From Neptunicoccus cionae (lineage in GTDB: Bacteria > Pseudomonadota > Alphaproteobacteria > Rhodobacterales > Rhodobacteraceae): 64,000 nucleotides of DNA. The position numbers and the translations under genes are program-made. Numbering within the stretch: the stretch's first letter is position 1; the number at the start of each line of letters is the position of its first letter. The stretch spans positions 1 through 64,000 of the forward strand of contig NZ_BMKA01000008.1 in the NCBI RefSeq assembly GCF_014643735.1. Reading direction: 5' to 3'. Below the pieces are notes generated by a model. It did not search any database. It worked only from the letters and a program-made list of their open reading frames with translations, and was not told the origin of the DNA. This document shows positions 9,860 to 18,729 of the stretch, one piece after another.

Positions 9860-9988
9860 GGGGAAAGCTCTTTGATCGGGTTGTCCGCAAATACCACGCC
9901 CCCACACCATGCGCAAACTCTGCCTGTCGCCTTGACTTTCTGCCGCCACCGTCCCAAACCCCGAAAAACCAGCCAACGGAGCCCTGAT

Positions 9989-10684
9989 ATGCCTGCTGAT
10001 GACCGCCTGATCGTTGCCCTTGATGTTCCCAATGTTCTGGATGGTATGGCCATCGCGGAAAAGCTCGGGGACAGTGTGTCGTTTTACAAGATCGGGCTGG
10101 GGATGCTGACAGGCGGCGGGCTTGCGCTCGCGAATGAACTGAAAGAGCAGGGCAAGCGCGTCTTTCTTGATATGAAGTTTTTCGACATCGGCGCCACTGT
10201 CGAACGGGCTGTGGGCGGGATTGCACAGTATGATCTGGACTTTCTGACCGTTCACGGCGACCCCCATGTGGTGCGTGCGGCGGTGGCTGGGCGGGGCGAC
10301 AGCGACCTTAAGATCCTTGCCGTGACAATCCTGACCTCCCTCGACCGAAGCGATCTGGACGATTGCCTGATCCAGTCCGGTGATCTCCAAGACCTCGTGA
10401 TCGAACGCGCCCGTGCAGCCCTTCTTGCCGGTGCCGACGGGGTGATCGCCTCCCCCCAAGAGGCCGCCCTGATCCGCGCCCTGCCCGAAGCTGAAGGCCG
10501 TTTGATCGTAACACCGGGCGTACGCCCGACAGGTTCCGCCTCTGGCGATCAGAAACGCATCGCAACACCGGCCAGCGCAATTGGTGACGGGGCGGACCAC
10601 ATTGTGGTTGGCCGCCCGATTGTTCAGGCCAATGATCCGGCAGAAGCCGCCAAAGCGATCCTTGCCGAACTGGCCGCGATCTAA
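9989..10684 (+). CDS. pyrF: Orotidine 5'-phosphate decarboxylase
   Basis: PyrF converts OMP to UMP, the last step of de novo pyrimidine synthesis. The 231-residue TIM barrel shows the catalytic D-x-K-x-x-D array (D61, K63, D66 in FLDMKFFDIG), the phosphate-binding VTPGVRPTG loop and the terminal VVGRPI motif. The start at 9989 (MPADDRL) follows a GGAG site; the frame continues 39 codons upstream without support. It stands alone, divergent from the efflux gene, and is followed by a hairpin and a 48-residue ORF. Confidence 0.97.
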   Translation: MPADDRLIVALDVPNVLDGMAIAEKLGDSVSFYKIGLGMLTGGGLALANELKEQGKRVFLDMKFFDIGATVERAVGGIAQYDLDFLTVHGDPHVVRAAVAGRGDSDLKILAVTILTSLDRSDLDDCLIQSGDLQDLVIERARAALLAGADGVIASPQEAALIRALPEAEGRLIVTPGVRPTGSASGDQKRIATPASAIGDGADHIVVGRPIVQANDPAEAAKAILAELAAI

Positions 10685-10734
10685 GCGCAAACGCCTAAAA
10701 TACAAGAAACATCAATTTGATCTTTAACGCACTG

Positions 10735-10771
10735 TTAAGGTTTGGGCGCGATCCAGAGGGCCAAACCTTAA
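10735..10771 (+). terminator. Hairpin between pyrF and the 48-residue ORF
   Basis: A perfect 11-bp stem (TTAAGGTTTGG at 10735-10745 with 10761-10771) encloses a 15-nt loop. It begins 51 bases after the pyrF stop. Its 3' arm ends directly next to the CGGAG ribosome site of the next small ORF. It could end the pyrF transcript or control access to that ribosome site. There is no U-run. Confidence 0.5.
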
Positions 10772-10782
10772 CGGAGCCTCTT

Positions 10783-10929
10783 ATGGATATCTTCTCAAAA
10801 ATCGGCCTCACTGCCCTGACCGCGACCGGCGTGCTGGCAACCTATGCGAAAACGCCGCCCTATGCCGCCACCACCGTAGTCCCCAGCGCCATTCACGCCG
10901 GAATTTCCCAAGCTGACATCACGTCCTGA
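10783..10929 (+). CDS. 48-residue hypothetical protein
   Basis: This short ORF has a good ribosome site (CGGAG, seven bases from ATG). It encodes a hydrophobic N-terminus (MDIFSKIGLTALTATGVLATYA) followed by a short polar tail rich in Thr, Ala and Ile. The N-terminus may be a membrane anchor or signal segment. I recognise no family. The frame starts earlier in the sequence at 10717, but that start lies in the hairpin arm. It ends 35 bases before dinB. Confidence 0.45.
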   Translation: MDIFSKIGLTALTATGVLATYAKTPPYAATTVVPSAIHAGISQADITS

Positions 10930-10964
10930 CTGGTATTGGCAGCAGAACTGCGGGATAAGACCCT

Positions 10965-12224
10965 ATGCCAAAACCAGCCTTCTGCCGAGACTGCCTGAAA
11001 CGCTGTGCGCCCAAACCGCGCTGCGAACACTGTGCCTCGCCGCGGGTGTTGATCCATGACGAACTTTTATCGCTCTCCATTGCCCACATGGATTGCGACG
11101 CATTTTATGCATCCGTGGAAAAACGGGACAATCCGGAGATTCGTGACAAACCGGTGATCATCGGCGGCGGAAAGCGGGGCGTGGTGTCCACTGCCTGCTA
11201 TATCGCGCGGATCAACGGGGTCCATTCAGCCATGCCCATGTTCAAGGCGCTAAAGCTCTGCCCTGATGCTGTGGTCGTGAAGCCCCGCATGGATGCCTAT
11301 GTCGAAGTCTCCCGCGCCATCCGCACCATGATGGAAGATCTGACGCCCGTGGTGGAACCCCTGTCACTGGATGAAGCGTTCATCGACCTGAGCGGCACAG
11401 AAAAACTGCATGGTGCGCCCCCTGCGATCATGCTGGCGCGGTTGGTAAAACGAATGGAAGACGAACTGGGCATCTCCGGCTCGATTGGTCTGTCCCATAA
11501 CAAGTTCCTCGCCAAACTGGCCTCTGATCTGGACAAACCGCGTGGTTTTTCGGTGATTGGACAGGCCGAAACGCTGGACCTGCTCGCCCCCCTTCCAATC
11601 AAAAAAATCTGGGGGGCCGGACCTGTGTTGCAACGCAAACTTCAAAGCGATGGCATTCAGACATTTGCCGACCTGCGCCGCCGTGACCGCAAGGCGCTTG
11701 GCGAACGCTATGGGTCTATGGGCGACAGGCTCTGGCATCTGGCGCAGGGGCTGGACCACCGCCGCATATCAGAGCGCGATCCGGTCAAAAGCATTTCCAA
11801 AGAGACCACCTTCTTTGAAGACACCAGCGATGCAGACCTGTTGGACGGACACCTCTGGCGGTTGGCAGAGCAGGTCTCGGACCGTGCCAAGGCGAAGGAA
11901 TACGCCGGCAAAACCGTGACGCTGAAAGTTAAGAAAGCGGATTTCAAAACCCTGAACCGCTCTGTCACCCTGCCAGAACCAACCCAGATGGCCGACCGGA
12001 TTTACTCCCACGGGCGCCAGATGCTTGACGGGGTGATCGACAAAGCACCCTTCCGCCTGATCGGTATTGGCATCAGCCAGTTGACCCGCCCCGAAGAGGC
12101 CGATCACTACATGGACCTACTGGAACAGGACGCCGCCAAACGGGCCAAGGCGGAACGGGCCACCGACGCAATCCGCGAAAGATTCGGCAAGGGCGCGATC
12201 CTAAAAGGCCGCGCCCTGCGCTAA
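10965..12224 (+). CDS. dinB: DNA polymerase IV (DinB) with N-terminal cysteine cluster
   Basis: This is a Y-family translesion DNA polymerase of 419 residues. Catalytic acidic residues are D43 in AHMDCDAFYASVE and D136/E137 in SLDEAF. The thumb helix-hairpin-helix (IKKIWGAGPVLQRKL) and little-finger domain (about 245-345) follow. Before the polymerase core is an extra segment of about 35 residues with five cysteines (7, 10, 14, 20, 23), spaced C-x2-C-x3-C-x5-C-x2-C, that resembles a small zinc-binding element. From memory, similar extensions occur in other alphaproteobacterial DinB proteins. It is absent from the E. coli enzyme. No LexA box was evident upstream. Confidence 0.95.
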   Translation: MPKPAFCRDCLKRCAPKPRCEHCASPRVLIHDELLSLSIAHMDCDAFYASVEKRDNPEIRDKPVIIGGGKRGVVSTACYIARINGVHSAMPMFKALKLCPDAVVVKPRMDAYVEVSRAIRTMMEDLTPVVEPLSLDEAFIDLSGTEKLHGAPPAIMLARLVKRMEDELGISGSIGLSHNKFLAKLASDLDKPRGFSVIGQAETLDLLAPLPIKKIWGAGPVLQRKLQSDGIQTFADLRRRDRKALGERYGSMGDRLWHLAQGLDHRRISERDPVKSISKETTFFEDTSDADLLDGHLWRLAEQVSDRAKAKEYAGKTVTLKVKKADFKTLNRSVTLPEPTQMADRIYSHGRQMLDGVIDKAPFRLIGIGISQLTRPEEADHYMDLLEQDAAKRAKAERATDAIRERFGKGAILKGRALR

Positions 12225-12228
12225 CCCG

Positions 12229-12262
12229 TTTCAATGTTCCAAAATACTCCCCGCGCGGAGCG
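12229..12262 (-). repeat. Dispersed intergenic element, copy B
   Basis: The plus strand reads TTTCAATGTTCCAAAATACTCC followed by CCGCGCGGAG. On the minus strand this is a CTCC/GGAG hairpin followed by TATTTTGGAACATTGAAA. It sits in the 45-base gap between the convergent dinB and MotB-like genes, the position expected for a transcript end. Confidence 0.65.
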
Positions 12263-12269
12263 CAAACGC

Positions 12270-14291
12270 CTATTTCTCGGTGAACTTCAGTTCGATCCGC
12301 CGGTTCTGCGCCAATGCCTCGGCGCTATCCCCTTGTGCAATCGGCTGGTATTCCCCAAAACCGTTCGCCGCCAGCCGGTTGGCAGGCACGCCCAGTTCGG
12401 TGTTGAGATACCGCACCACCGACAGCGCCCGCGCCTGACTAAGCTCCCAATTGTCCTTGAACTCCCCGAACCCCGAGAGCGGGATTTTGTCCGTATGACC
12501 ATCCACCCGCAAGATCCAGTCGATCTCTGACGGGATCTGGTCTGCAACATCCAGAATGATCCCAGCCACATTTGCAATCTCTGCCTTACCTTGCGCGCCG
12601 AGTGTCGCCGATCCGGCCCCGAACAAAATCTCAGAGGAAAATACAAACCGGTCGCCAACAATCCGCACCCCGTCCTGTCTCCCCAGAACATCACGCAAAC
12701 GGCCAAAGAACTCGGAGCGGAACTTCTTAAGGTCGTTGGCCTCGGCCTCAAGCCGCTTGCGTTCGGTCTCTTCCAACGCCAACCGTTTTTTCTGTTCTGC
12801 GGCCACGCGGGCCAATGCGGTGTTCAGGTTTGCGCCCAGCACCTCGATCTGCACCTGACTGGCCACATCCGCCGCTTGTGACGCATCAAGCAACCCTTGA
12901 AGGCGGTCCAACTGCTTGCGCAATTCTGCAGTCTGCTCGTTCAACACGGTCAGCTTTTGGGCGGCTTCGCGACTGGTGGCTTTTTCGTCGGCCAGTTCCT
13001 GACGCGCCACCGACAAAAGGGCTGCTTGCCGGTCGCCTTCGCTCATGTTCTGGGCCGCTTCGCGCTCTGCCTCTGTCAGTTCGGCGCGGGTCGCAGCCAG
13101 CAAGGTCAGCGTGTCCTCGGCTTCCTTGCGCTTGGCTTCCAGCGAAAGGGTCATGGCGGTCAGTTCGTCCTCGGCGCCTTTCAGTTTCTCCCGCAGGGCG
13201 GCAGCGGCGGCGGCTTCGGCAAGCTTCGCCTTTTCCTCTGCAGAAAGGCTGTTCACCAACGCATCTATCCGATCGCGCAGTTCTTCTTCGGTCAGCCCCC
13301 GTTCGGTTAGTTCAGTGCGCGCCTCTGCCAACGCTTGCGCCTGATTTTCCGTTTCACGTTCGGCCTGCGCCAATGCGGCCTGTTCTTGTGCAAGTGCCGC
13401 CCGCTCCTGTTCCAACGCGGTGCGCGTCTGGCCCAGCGCACTGCGGCTTTCGGCAAGTTCGGAACGCGTTGTGCTGACCTGCGCCAACGCATCGCTCAAC
13501 GAGCCACGTGTCTCGGACAGATCATCCTGTGTCGCCGCCAACATCGCGAGCGCATCTGCGAGCGATCCTTCTTTGCTGCTGACATCCGCGCGCAAATCAG
13601 CGATCAGACCTTCCAGCGCTTCGCGCTTGGCCGCAGCCAAACGAGCCGCCTCGACGCTTTCGTCAATTTCATCCCGCGCCTGCGCGAGCGCCAGTTGCAG
13701 CGCATCCTTTTGCGAAATAACCGTCAGATTGGCCTGTTCCAGCGCGTCCTTATCCGCAAGCAGCAGGCGTTTTTCTTCTTCCAGCGCTGCCTCGCGGCTT
13801 TGTGCATCAGTTATTTCCCCTTCCAGCCCGTCCACTTGCCCAGTTAAAACGGCGACACGGGACCGGCTGTCCGAAAGCTGTGTATCCAGATCGGAATTGC
13901 GCGCCAGAAGGGAGGCCACCTGCTCTTCAAAGCCGGCGATTTGTGCGGCCTGATCCGAGGTTTCTGCGTTCAACGCAGCAATAAGCGCGTTCTGTTGCGT
14001 GGCCCGATCCTGCGCATCCGCCAACGAGCTGTTCAACTGGCTGACGTCCTGTTCCAGACCCGCCGCACGGGTACGCTCCAGACCCAACGCATCTGACAGC
14101 CCGATGATTTCACTGGCCAGCGCGTCAAGTTCCTTGTCCTGACCGGAAATTCTTTCGTTCAGGGTGTATTGCACGACCATAAAGATGGTCAGGACAAACA
14201 TCAGGATCAGCAAAAGCGCGGTCATCGCATCCACGAATCCGGGCCAGATGTTGGCCGAAAACCGGTTCGCAGCGCGGCGGTTCAGGGCCAT
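12270..14291 (-). CDS. MotB/OmpA-like peptidoglycan-binding protein with very long coiled coil
   Basis: This 673-residue protein has one N-terminal membrane helix (about 20-42; it contains WPGFVDAMTALLLILMFVL, typical of MotB/TolR proteins, with an aspartate at the membrane edge). A coiled coil of roughly 450 residues follows, rich in Ala, Glu, Leu, Arg and Gln with repeating SREAALEEE/LAEARTEL-type heptads. A C-terminal OmpA domain (about 545-673) has VDGHTDKIPL and LSQARALSVVRYL, which bind peptidoglycan. The start codon lies 3 nt after the stop of the MotA-like gene. No flagellar gene is nearby, so it is probably not a flagellar stator. It is more likely a proton-driven cell-wall or envelope motor of unknown output. 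Confidence 0.85.
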   Translation of the reverse strand: MALNRRAANRFSANIWPGFVDAMTALLLILMFVLTIFMVVQYTLNERISGQDKELDALASEIIGLSDALGLERTRAAGLEQDVSQLNSSLADAQDRATQQNALIAALNAETSDQAAQIAGFEEQVASLLARNSDLDTQLSDSRSRVAVLTGQVDGLEGEITDAQSREAALEEEKRLLLADKDALEQANLTVISQKDALQLALAQARDEIDESVEAARLAAAKREALEGLIADLRADVSSKEGSLADALAMLAATQDDLSETRGSLSDALAQVSTTRSELAESRSALGQTRTALEQERAALAQEQAALAQAERETENQAQALAEARTELTERGLTEEELRDRIDALVNSLSAEEKAKLAEAAAAAALREKLKGAEDELTAMTLSLEAKRKEAEDTLTLLAATRAELTEAEREAAQNMSEGDRQAALLSVARQELADEKATSREAAQKLTVLNEQTAELRKQLDRLQGLLDASQAADVASQVQIEVLGANLNTALARVAAEQKKRLALEETERKRLEAEANDLKKFRSEFFGRLRDVLGRQDGVRIVGDRFVFSSEILFGAGSATLGAQGKAEIANVAGIILDVADQIPSEIDWILRVDGHTDKIPLSGFGEFKDNWELSQARALSVVRYLNTELGVPANRLAANGFGEYQPIAQGDSAEALAQNRRIELKFTEK

Positions 14292-14294
14292 AGA

Positions 14295-15506
14295 CTACCC
14301 CCTGCCACCGGGCTCGTCCGAGGCCGAGATTGCGGCGCGCAAGGTCGATGTCAGCCCCAGCAAATCACTGCGCAATTCGCTTATTGCACCTTGGCGACCG
14401 GCGGTCATCTCTTCAAGGATACGCAGCATCTGGGTGTCGATGTTGCGCAGCCGCATCTTGGCTTCTGCATCCCAGACCTCGTCCCCTTCGGGTCGGGTCA
14501 TTTGTTCGGGCAATCCTTGAACCGCTTCGACCAGTTGCTTTTGTCCATAGGCGATCTGCTCGGCCAGCCGGTCCCGATCCCCCTGCCCTGCTGTCGCCAC
14601 ATCGGACAGACGTTCAACCACATGGGCCAATCGCTCTACCCGTTGGTCGGTCTCAGCACGGCGCTCCTGACTTTGGCGCAGCAGGTCGTGCAGGGTTTCA
14701 ATCTGATAGGTCGTGTGCTCTAGCATATCAGCGAGCGCGAAATTTTCGACACTTCCCATATCGCCGTCACCGGAGGCGACACCAATACGTGTGATTGACG
14801 ACAGCCATTCTTCCAGTTCGCGGTAAAACCGGTTCTGCCCGCGCCCTGCCATCAGGTCCAGCAGCCCGACCACCAGCGATCCCGCCAGCCCGAGCAGTGA
14901 CGAACCAAACGCGGTCCCCATTCCGCCAAGCTGACGTTCAAGGCCGGACATAAGGTTATCAAAGACATCAACCGAACTGCCGTCATCCTGCGGCGCAAGG
15001 GAGCGGATGGTGTCTACCACCGCGGGAACCGTAGTGGCGAGCCCGTAGAAAGTACCCAAAAGTCCGAGGAATATTAGAAGGTTGATCACATAGCGGGTAA
15101 TCTCGCGGCCTTCATCAAGCCGCGTCGCCACGCTGTCCTGAATGCTTTGTGTGCTGGTTGAAGTAAGCGAAGCCCGCGCAGAGCGTTTGCGCAGCAGATG
15201 GGCCAGCGGTGCCAGCAGTCCGGGTGGCCGGACGAACTCGTGCCCCGGACGATCCAGCGCCAGCCCTTCTATCCAGCTGACGGAACTCACCAACGTGAAC
15301 ACCTGCCAGAAACAGGCGATAATGCCAAAGATGAACACCAGCCCGATGAAACCGTTCAGATAAATGTTGGCCATAAAGATAGGGAGCAGGGATTGATATG
15401 ACAGGAATCCCCCGATGGCGACGATGACGACGAACATCAACATCATAAGGATTTGCCGCACCGGCTGGGTAAAGTGCGGGTCGATCTTCGTGTCTGCCTT
15501 TAACAT
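14295..15506 (-). CDS. MotA/TolQ/ExbB-like proton channel protein
   Basis: This 403-residue inner-membrane protein has about four hydrophobic segments. Two follow the N-terminus (MLMFVVIVAIGGFLSYQSL and NGFIGLVFIFGIIACF). The later pair (YVINLLIFLGLLGTFYGLA and GSSLLGLAGSLVVGLLDL) matches the MotA/ExbB proton-channel helices and is separated by a large cytoplasmic loop. The C-terminal 130 residues are helical and charged. It must work with the MotB-like partner 3 nt downstream. I use the ATG at 15506; an open extension of 43 codons upstream lacks conserved sequence. Confidence 0.85.
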   Translation of the reverse strand: MLKADTKIDPHFTQPVRQILMMLMFVVIVAIGGFLSYQSLLPIFMANIYLNGFIGLVFIFGIIACFWQVFTLVSSVSWIEGLALDRPGHEFVRPPGLLAPLAHLLRKRSARASLTSTSTQSIQDSVATRLDEGREITRYVINLLIFLGLLGTFYGLATTVPAVVDTIRSLAPQDDGSSVDVFDNLMSGLERQLGGMGTAFGSSLLGLAGSLVVGLLDLMAGRGQNRFYRELEEWLSSITRIGVASGDGDMGSVENFALADMLEHTTYQIETLHDLLRQSQERRAETDQRVERLAHVVERLSDVATAGQGDRDRLAEQIAYGQKQLVEAVQGLPEQMTRPEGDEVWDAEAKMRLRNIDTQMLRILEEMTAGRQGAISELRSDLLGLTSTLRAAISASDEPGGRG

Positions 15507-15673
15507 TCTTTGGAGCCTGCTCTGTGCTTGCGTGCACCCTAACCTGTCCGCCGGATGATGCCAAATGGTATGTTTGCCCGATGTGGAAGGCTGTTTCAAA
15601 ACTAAACCATTGTAAAAAAGCCGCGAACTCCCCAAATATAACGGTGTAAACCCGTTTTATAGGAGTGGTTGTT

Positions 15674-16615
15674 TTGGACTCATTACTTGGATTTGAATCT
15701 GTGGGCCTGACAGCCGTTGCCCTGTTCATCTTCGCGCTGATCCTGATATTCATGATGGTTCGTTCCATCCCGCAGGGTGAGGAATGGACGGTAGAGCGGT
15801 TCGGCCGCTACACCCGCACGCTCAAACCCGGTTTGCGGTTCCTGATACCGTTTATGGACAAGGTCGGGGCCAAGATTAACATGATGGAAACCGTTCTCGA
15901 CATCGACAGCCAAGAGGTCATCACCCGTGACAACGCGATGGTGGTGACGGATGCGGTCACATTCTATCAGGTGGTCGATGCCGCTGCTGCTGCCTATGAA
16001 GTCCGCGATCTTTACCGCGCGCTGTCCAACCTGACGCAAACCAACATCCGTTCCGTGATCGGTTCAATGGATCTGGACGAGAGCCTGTCCAACCGCGATG
16101 TGATTAACGCCAAACTGCTGAATGTTATAGACGAGGCTGCCAACCCATGGGGTGTGAAAGTGACACGGGTCGAGATCAAGGACTTGGCCCCGCCGCCTGA
16201 CATCAACGAAGCGATGGCGCGGCAGATGAAGGCGGAACGGGACAAACGGGCCTCGATCCTTCAGGCGGAAGGTCAGAAGCAATCTGCGATCCTGAAAGCC
16301 GAGGGCGAGCGCGAAGCCCAAATCCGCGAAGCTGAAGGGCGCAAACAAGCGGCATTTCTGGATGCGGAAGCACGCGAACGGGCCGCGCAAGCCGAAGCCG
16401 AGGCCACGCGCATGGTGTCTGAGGCGATCGCCTCGGGCGACATTCAGGCTGTGAACTATTTCGTTGCGCAGAAGTACACTGAAGCGCTGAAAGATGTGGC
16501 CTCTTCGCCTTCCGCTAAGACCGTGATGATCCCGCTTGAGGCTTCATCATTGATCGGGTCTATCGGCGGTATCGCCGATATCGCCAAAGCCGTGACCTCT
16601 GGCGACAAATCTTAA
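15674..16615 (+). CDS. qmcA: QmcA-type SPFH/stomatin-like membrane protein
   Basis: This SPFH/prohibitin-family protein forms membrane microdomain assemblies and often protects or regulates membrane proteases. The 313 residues comprise one N-terminal membrane helix (about 10-30), an SPFH domain (about 35-190; VERFGRYTRTLKPGLRFLIP near its start) and an Ala/Glu/Lys-rich coiled coil (about 190-260). I favour the TTG at 15674, eight bases from AGGAG, because the GTG at 15665 lies inside that ribosome site. nfeD follows after 12 bases, the classic stomatin-NfeD pairing. Confidence 0.92.
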   Translation: MDSLLGFESVGLTAVALFIFALILIFMMVRSIPQGEEWTVERFGRYTRTLKPGLRFLIPFMDKVGAKINMMETVLDIDSQEVITRDNAMVVTDAVTFYQVVDAAAAAYEVRDLYRALSNLTQTNIRSVIGSMDLDESLSNRDVINAKLLNVIDEAANPWGVKVTRVEIKDLAPPPDINEAMARQMKAERDKRASILQAEGQKQSAILKAEGEREAQIREAEGRKQAAFLDAEARERAAQAEAEATRMVSEAIASGDIQAVNYFVAQKYTEALKDVASSPSAKTVMIPLEASSLIGSIGGIADIAKAVTSGDKS

Positions 16616-16627
16616 AGGACTACAGCC

Positions 16628-17095
16628 ATGCCTTTCCTTGATTTTCTCGTAGATCTGTCGCCGTGGTGGTGGGTCGCTGCGGCCTTTGTTATTGGCGCTG
16701 CCGAAATGGTCACAGGCACGGCGGTTCTGATCTGGATCGCCCTTGCCGCATTGGTTATGGCAGTCTTGCACGCGCTGATGCCCGGCCTGTCAGGAGAGCT
16801 GCAAATTACCCTGTTTGCGGCCCTGTCAGTCGGCCTGACCTTTGCAGGCCGCTGGGCCGTGCAGCGTTACGGGGACGGTGCGGCATCCCATGACACACTG
16901 AACCAGCGTTCAAATCATCTGATCGGGCGCACGGCCATTGTTCTAGATTTTCACGCGGCGAGCCATAGCGGCGCCGTCACGATTGAAGGCATGCGCTGGC
17001 GGGCGGAATGGACTGCTGGCGCGAATGCCGAAGTTGGCGGCACGGTACGGGTCCGTGCTGCGGAAGGGATGATTTTGAAAGTTGAACCGGTGTAA
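16628..17095 (+). CDS. nfeD: NfeD-like membrane protein
   Basis: This 155-residue partner of the stomatin-like protein has two to three N-terminal membrane helices (SPWWWVAAAFVIGAAEMV and following) and a C-terminal OB-fold domain (about 95-155; LIGRTAIVLDF ... VRVRAAEGMILKVEPV). It is the short NfeD form without a serine protease domain. Family knowledge: the OB fold binds or modulates SPFH proteins in the membrane. It converges on the ChaC-like gene with a 4-nt gap. Confidence 0.9.
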   Translation: MPFLDFLVDLSPWWWVAAAFVIGAAEMVTGTAVLIWIALAALVMAVLHALMPGLSGELQITLFAALSVGLTFAGRWAVQRYGDGAASHDTLNQRSNHLIGRTAIVLDFHAASHSGAVTIEGMRWRAEWTAGANAEVGGTVRVRAAEGMILKVEPV

Positions 17096-17099
17096 CGGC

Positions 17100-17651
17100 T
17101 CAGGCGGTTACGGACAGTTCCAGTACCCTTTGTGTCAACCACTCCAGATCGGGATCAGGCAGGCCCAGTTCCCCCAGATGGCGGTTCACTTCCACCAAAT
17201 ATTCCGTATTCGGCCCGCGCCCGCCAACCGCTTTGGCGATGACTTCGGCCTGACGTTCCAGCGACAGGCCGCCGCAATATTGAACGTGATCGCGGTCCAC
17301 CACATAAGACACGCAGTCCACCACGCGGCCATCGCGCAAACTCGCGGAGTGCACCTGCTCCAGATAGGCGGCAGACACCAGTTCCCGTTCCCGCAGGTAG
17401 TCAAGGGTTTGCTGTGCCGTTTGCGGTGGAACAAAGAAAGCTACACCGTCGCAGTAAGAATCCGGCGCGGCATCAAGGGCCAGCACCAGTCCGGGATCGT
17501 CTTCTGTGCCGCGGTGATGGATCGACCACATGCAAAAGCTGCGGGAAAACCCCTCCATCCGCGCGATTTCACGCTCGGCAAATTCAAACCCCGGTTGCCA
17601 CACCAAAGAGCCGTAGCCGAACACCCAAAAGCCGTTATCAATATTTGTCAC
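17100..17651 (-). CDS. ChaC-type gamma-glutamylcyclotransferase
   Basis: This 183-residue cytosolic enzyme probably cleaves glutathione to 5-oxoproline and Cys-Gly. It carries the family signature VFGYGSLVWQPGF near the N-terminus, the WSIHHRGTEDDPGLVLAL strand region and Y/E-containing segments such as LRERELVSAAYLEQ. It stands alone between convergent nfeD and the divergent DUF2125 gene. ChaC and the related GGCT family are hard to separate without alignment. Confidence 0.9.
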   Translation of the reverse strand: MTNIDNGFWVFGYGSLVWQPGFEFAEREIARMEGFSRSFCMWSIHHRGTEDDPGLVLALDAAPDSYCDGVAFFVPPQTAQQTLDYLRERELVSAAYLEQVHSASLRDGRVVDCVSYVVDRDHVQYCGGLSLERQAEVIAKAVGGRGPNTEYLVEVNRHLGELGLPDPDLEWLTQRVLELSVTA

Positions 17652-17711
17652 TGGTTCACCCCTTTCAGGGTGCTATAACCCGCGCCAAACGGAAAAGAAA
17701 AGGGGCTGCCC

Positions 17712-18719
17712 GTGGTTCGTGCTTTATTTGGAATCCTGATTGTCGTGTCACTGGCTTGGTTCGGCTATTGGTGGGTTGGCTCCACCGCGCAGCAAACGGC
17801 GCTGTCGGCATGGCTGGAAGACCGCCGCGCCGCCGGTTGGGTTGCGGATTACGACACCCTTGATGTGCAGGGCTTTCCAAGCCGGTTTGACACCCGCGTC
17901 ACCGGCCTGAACCTTGCTGATCCGTCAACCGGCTGGGCATGGCAGGCACCGGAATTTGAGGTTCTGATGCTCAGCTACAAACCAAACCACGCGATTGCCG
18001 TTTGGCCGGACACACAGATCCTTGCGACACCGCAGGAACGGATCGACGTGGCATCGCGGGATATGAAAGCCAGCATCAAGTTTGACGCGAACACCGACCT
18101 TGCCTTAAACGCCGCCACCGCCGAGGTGAAAAATCTTACGCTGACCTCTAATGCGGGTTGGGTCACTGAAATGGATGCAGCCATGCTGTCCACGCGCCAG
18201 ACTGCGGGTCAGGCGTTTGCCCATGATGTATTCTTGCAGACCACGAACCTGAAACCGGCGCGGATTTTCAAGGATATAATCGACCCCGACAACCTGTTGC
18301 CGGATGTGTTTGAAACCGTGCGCTTTAATGCAACGGCCGGATTTGACGCCCCGTGGGACCGTCACGCGGTGGAAGGGCGCAAGCCGGAGCTGACCTCGCT
18401 TGAGGTGAAGGAATTCAATGCCACTTGGGGGGAGCTGAACTTTCAGGCCACCGGCACGGTTGAACTGGACGCGGAAGGCTATCCCACCGGCAAAATCTCT
18501 GTGCGGGCAAAGAACTGGCAGGATATGCTGGAACTCGGGGTGAGTGCGGGGGTCGTCCCGTCAGAGCTGTTGGGCACATTGGAAGGCGGTCTCGGTCTGC
18601 TGGCAAAACTGTCCGGCAATCCCGATACCATCGACGCGCCCCTGTCTTTCAAAAATCGCATGATCTCGCTCGGCCCGTTCCCGATTGGCCGCGCCCCGCA
18701 AATCCGGATCAATCCGTAA
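17712..18719 (+). CDS. DUF2125 protein
   Basis: This 335-residue protein has an N-terminal membrane anchor or uncleaved signal (ALFGILIVVSLAWFGYWWVG). The rest is a beta-rich extracytoplasmic domain of the DUF2125 family, common in Rhodobacterales and of unknown function. Conserved-looking segments include QGFPSRFDTRVTGL and the late FKNRMISLGPFPIG. Translation starts at a GTG (17712) after AAAAGGGG. It is divergent from chaC and convergent with the extensin-like gene. A role in the envelope is inference. Confidence 0.85.
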   Translation: MVRALFGILIVVSLAWFGYWWVGSTAQQTALSAWLEDRRAAGWVADYDTLDVQGFPSRFDTRVTGLNLADPSTGWAWQAPEFEVLMLSYKPNHAIAVWPDTQILATPQERIDVASRDMKASIKFDANTDLALNAATAEVKNLTLTSNAGWVTEMDAAMLSTRQTAGQAFAHDVFLQTTNLKPARIFKDIIDPDNLLPDVFETVRFNATAGFDAPWDRHAVEGRKPELTSLEVKEFNATWGELNFQATGTVELDAEGYPTGKISVRAKNWQDMLELGVSAGVVPSELLGTLEGGLGLLAKLSGNPDTIDAPLSFKNRMISLGPFPIGRAPQIRINP

Positions 18720-18729
18720 GGCGTCCACT

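Noticed and set aside
9860-10705. N-terminal extension of the Bcr/CflA frame to 675 residues
   Set aside because: It runs through the entire antisense of pyrF, has no conserved content and would give a protein far longer than the family.
12270-15506. Zorya-type phage defence (ZorA/ZorB)
   Set aside because: The MotA/MotB-like architecture invites the comparison, but no ZorC, ZorD or ZorE partner is adjacent. The neighbours are dinB and a stomatin gene, so I do not call a defence system.
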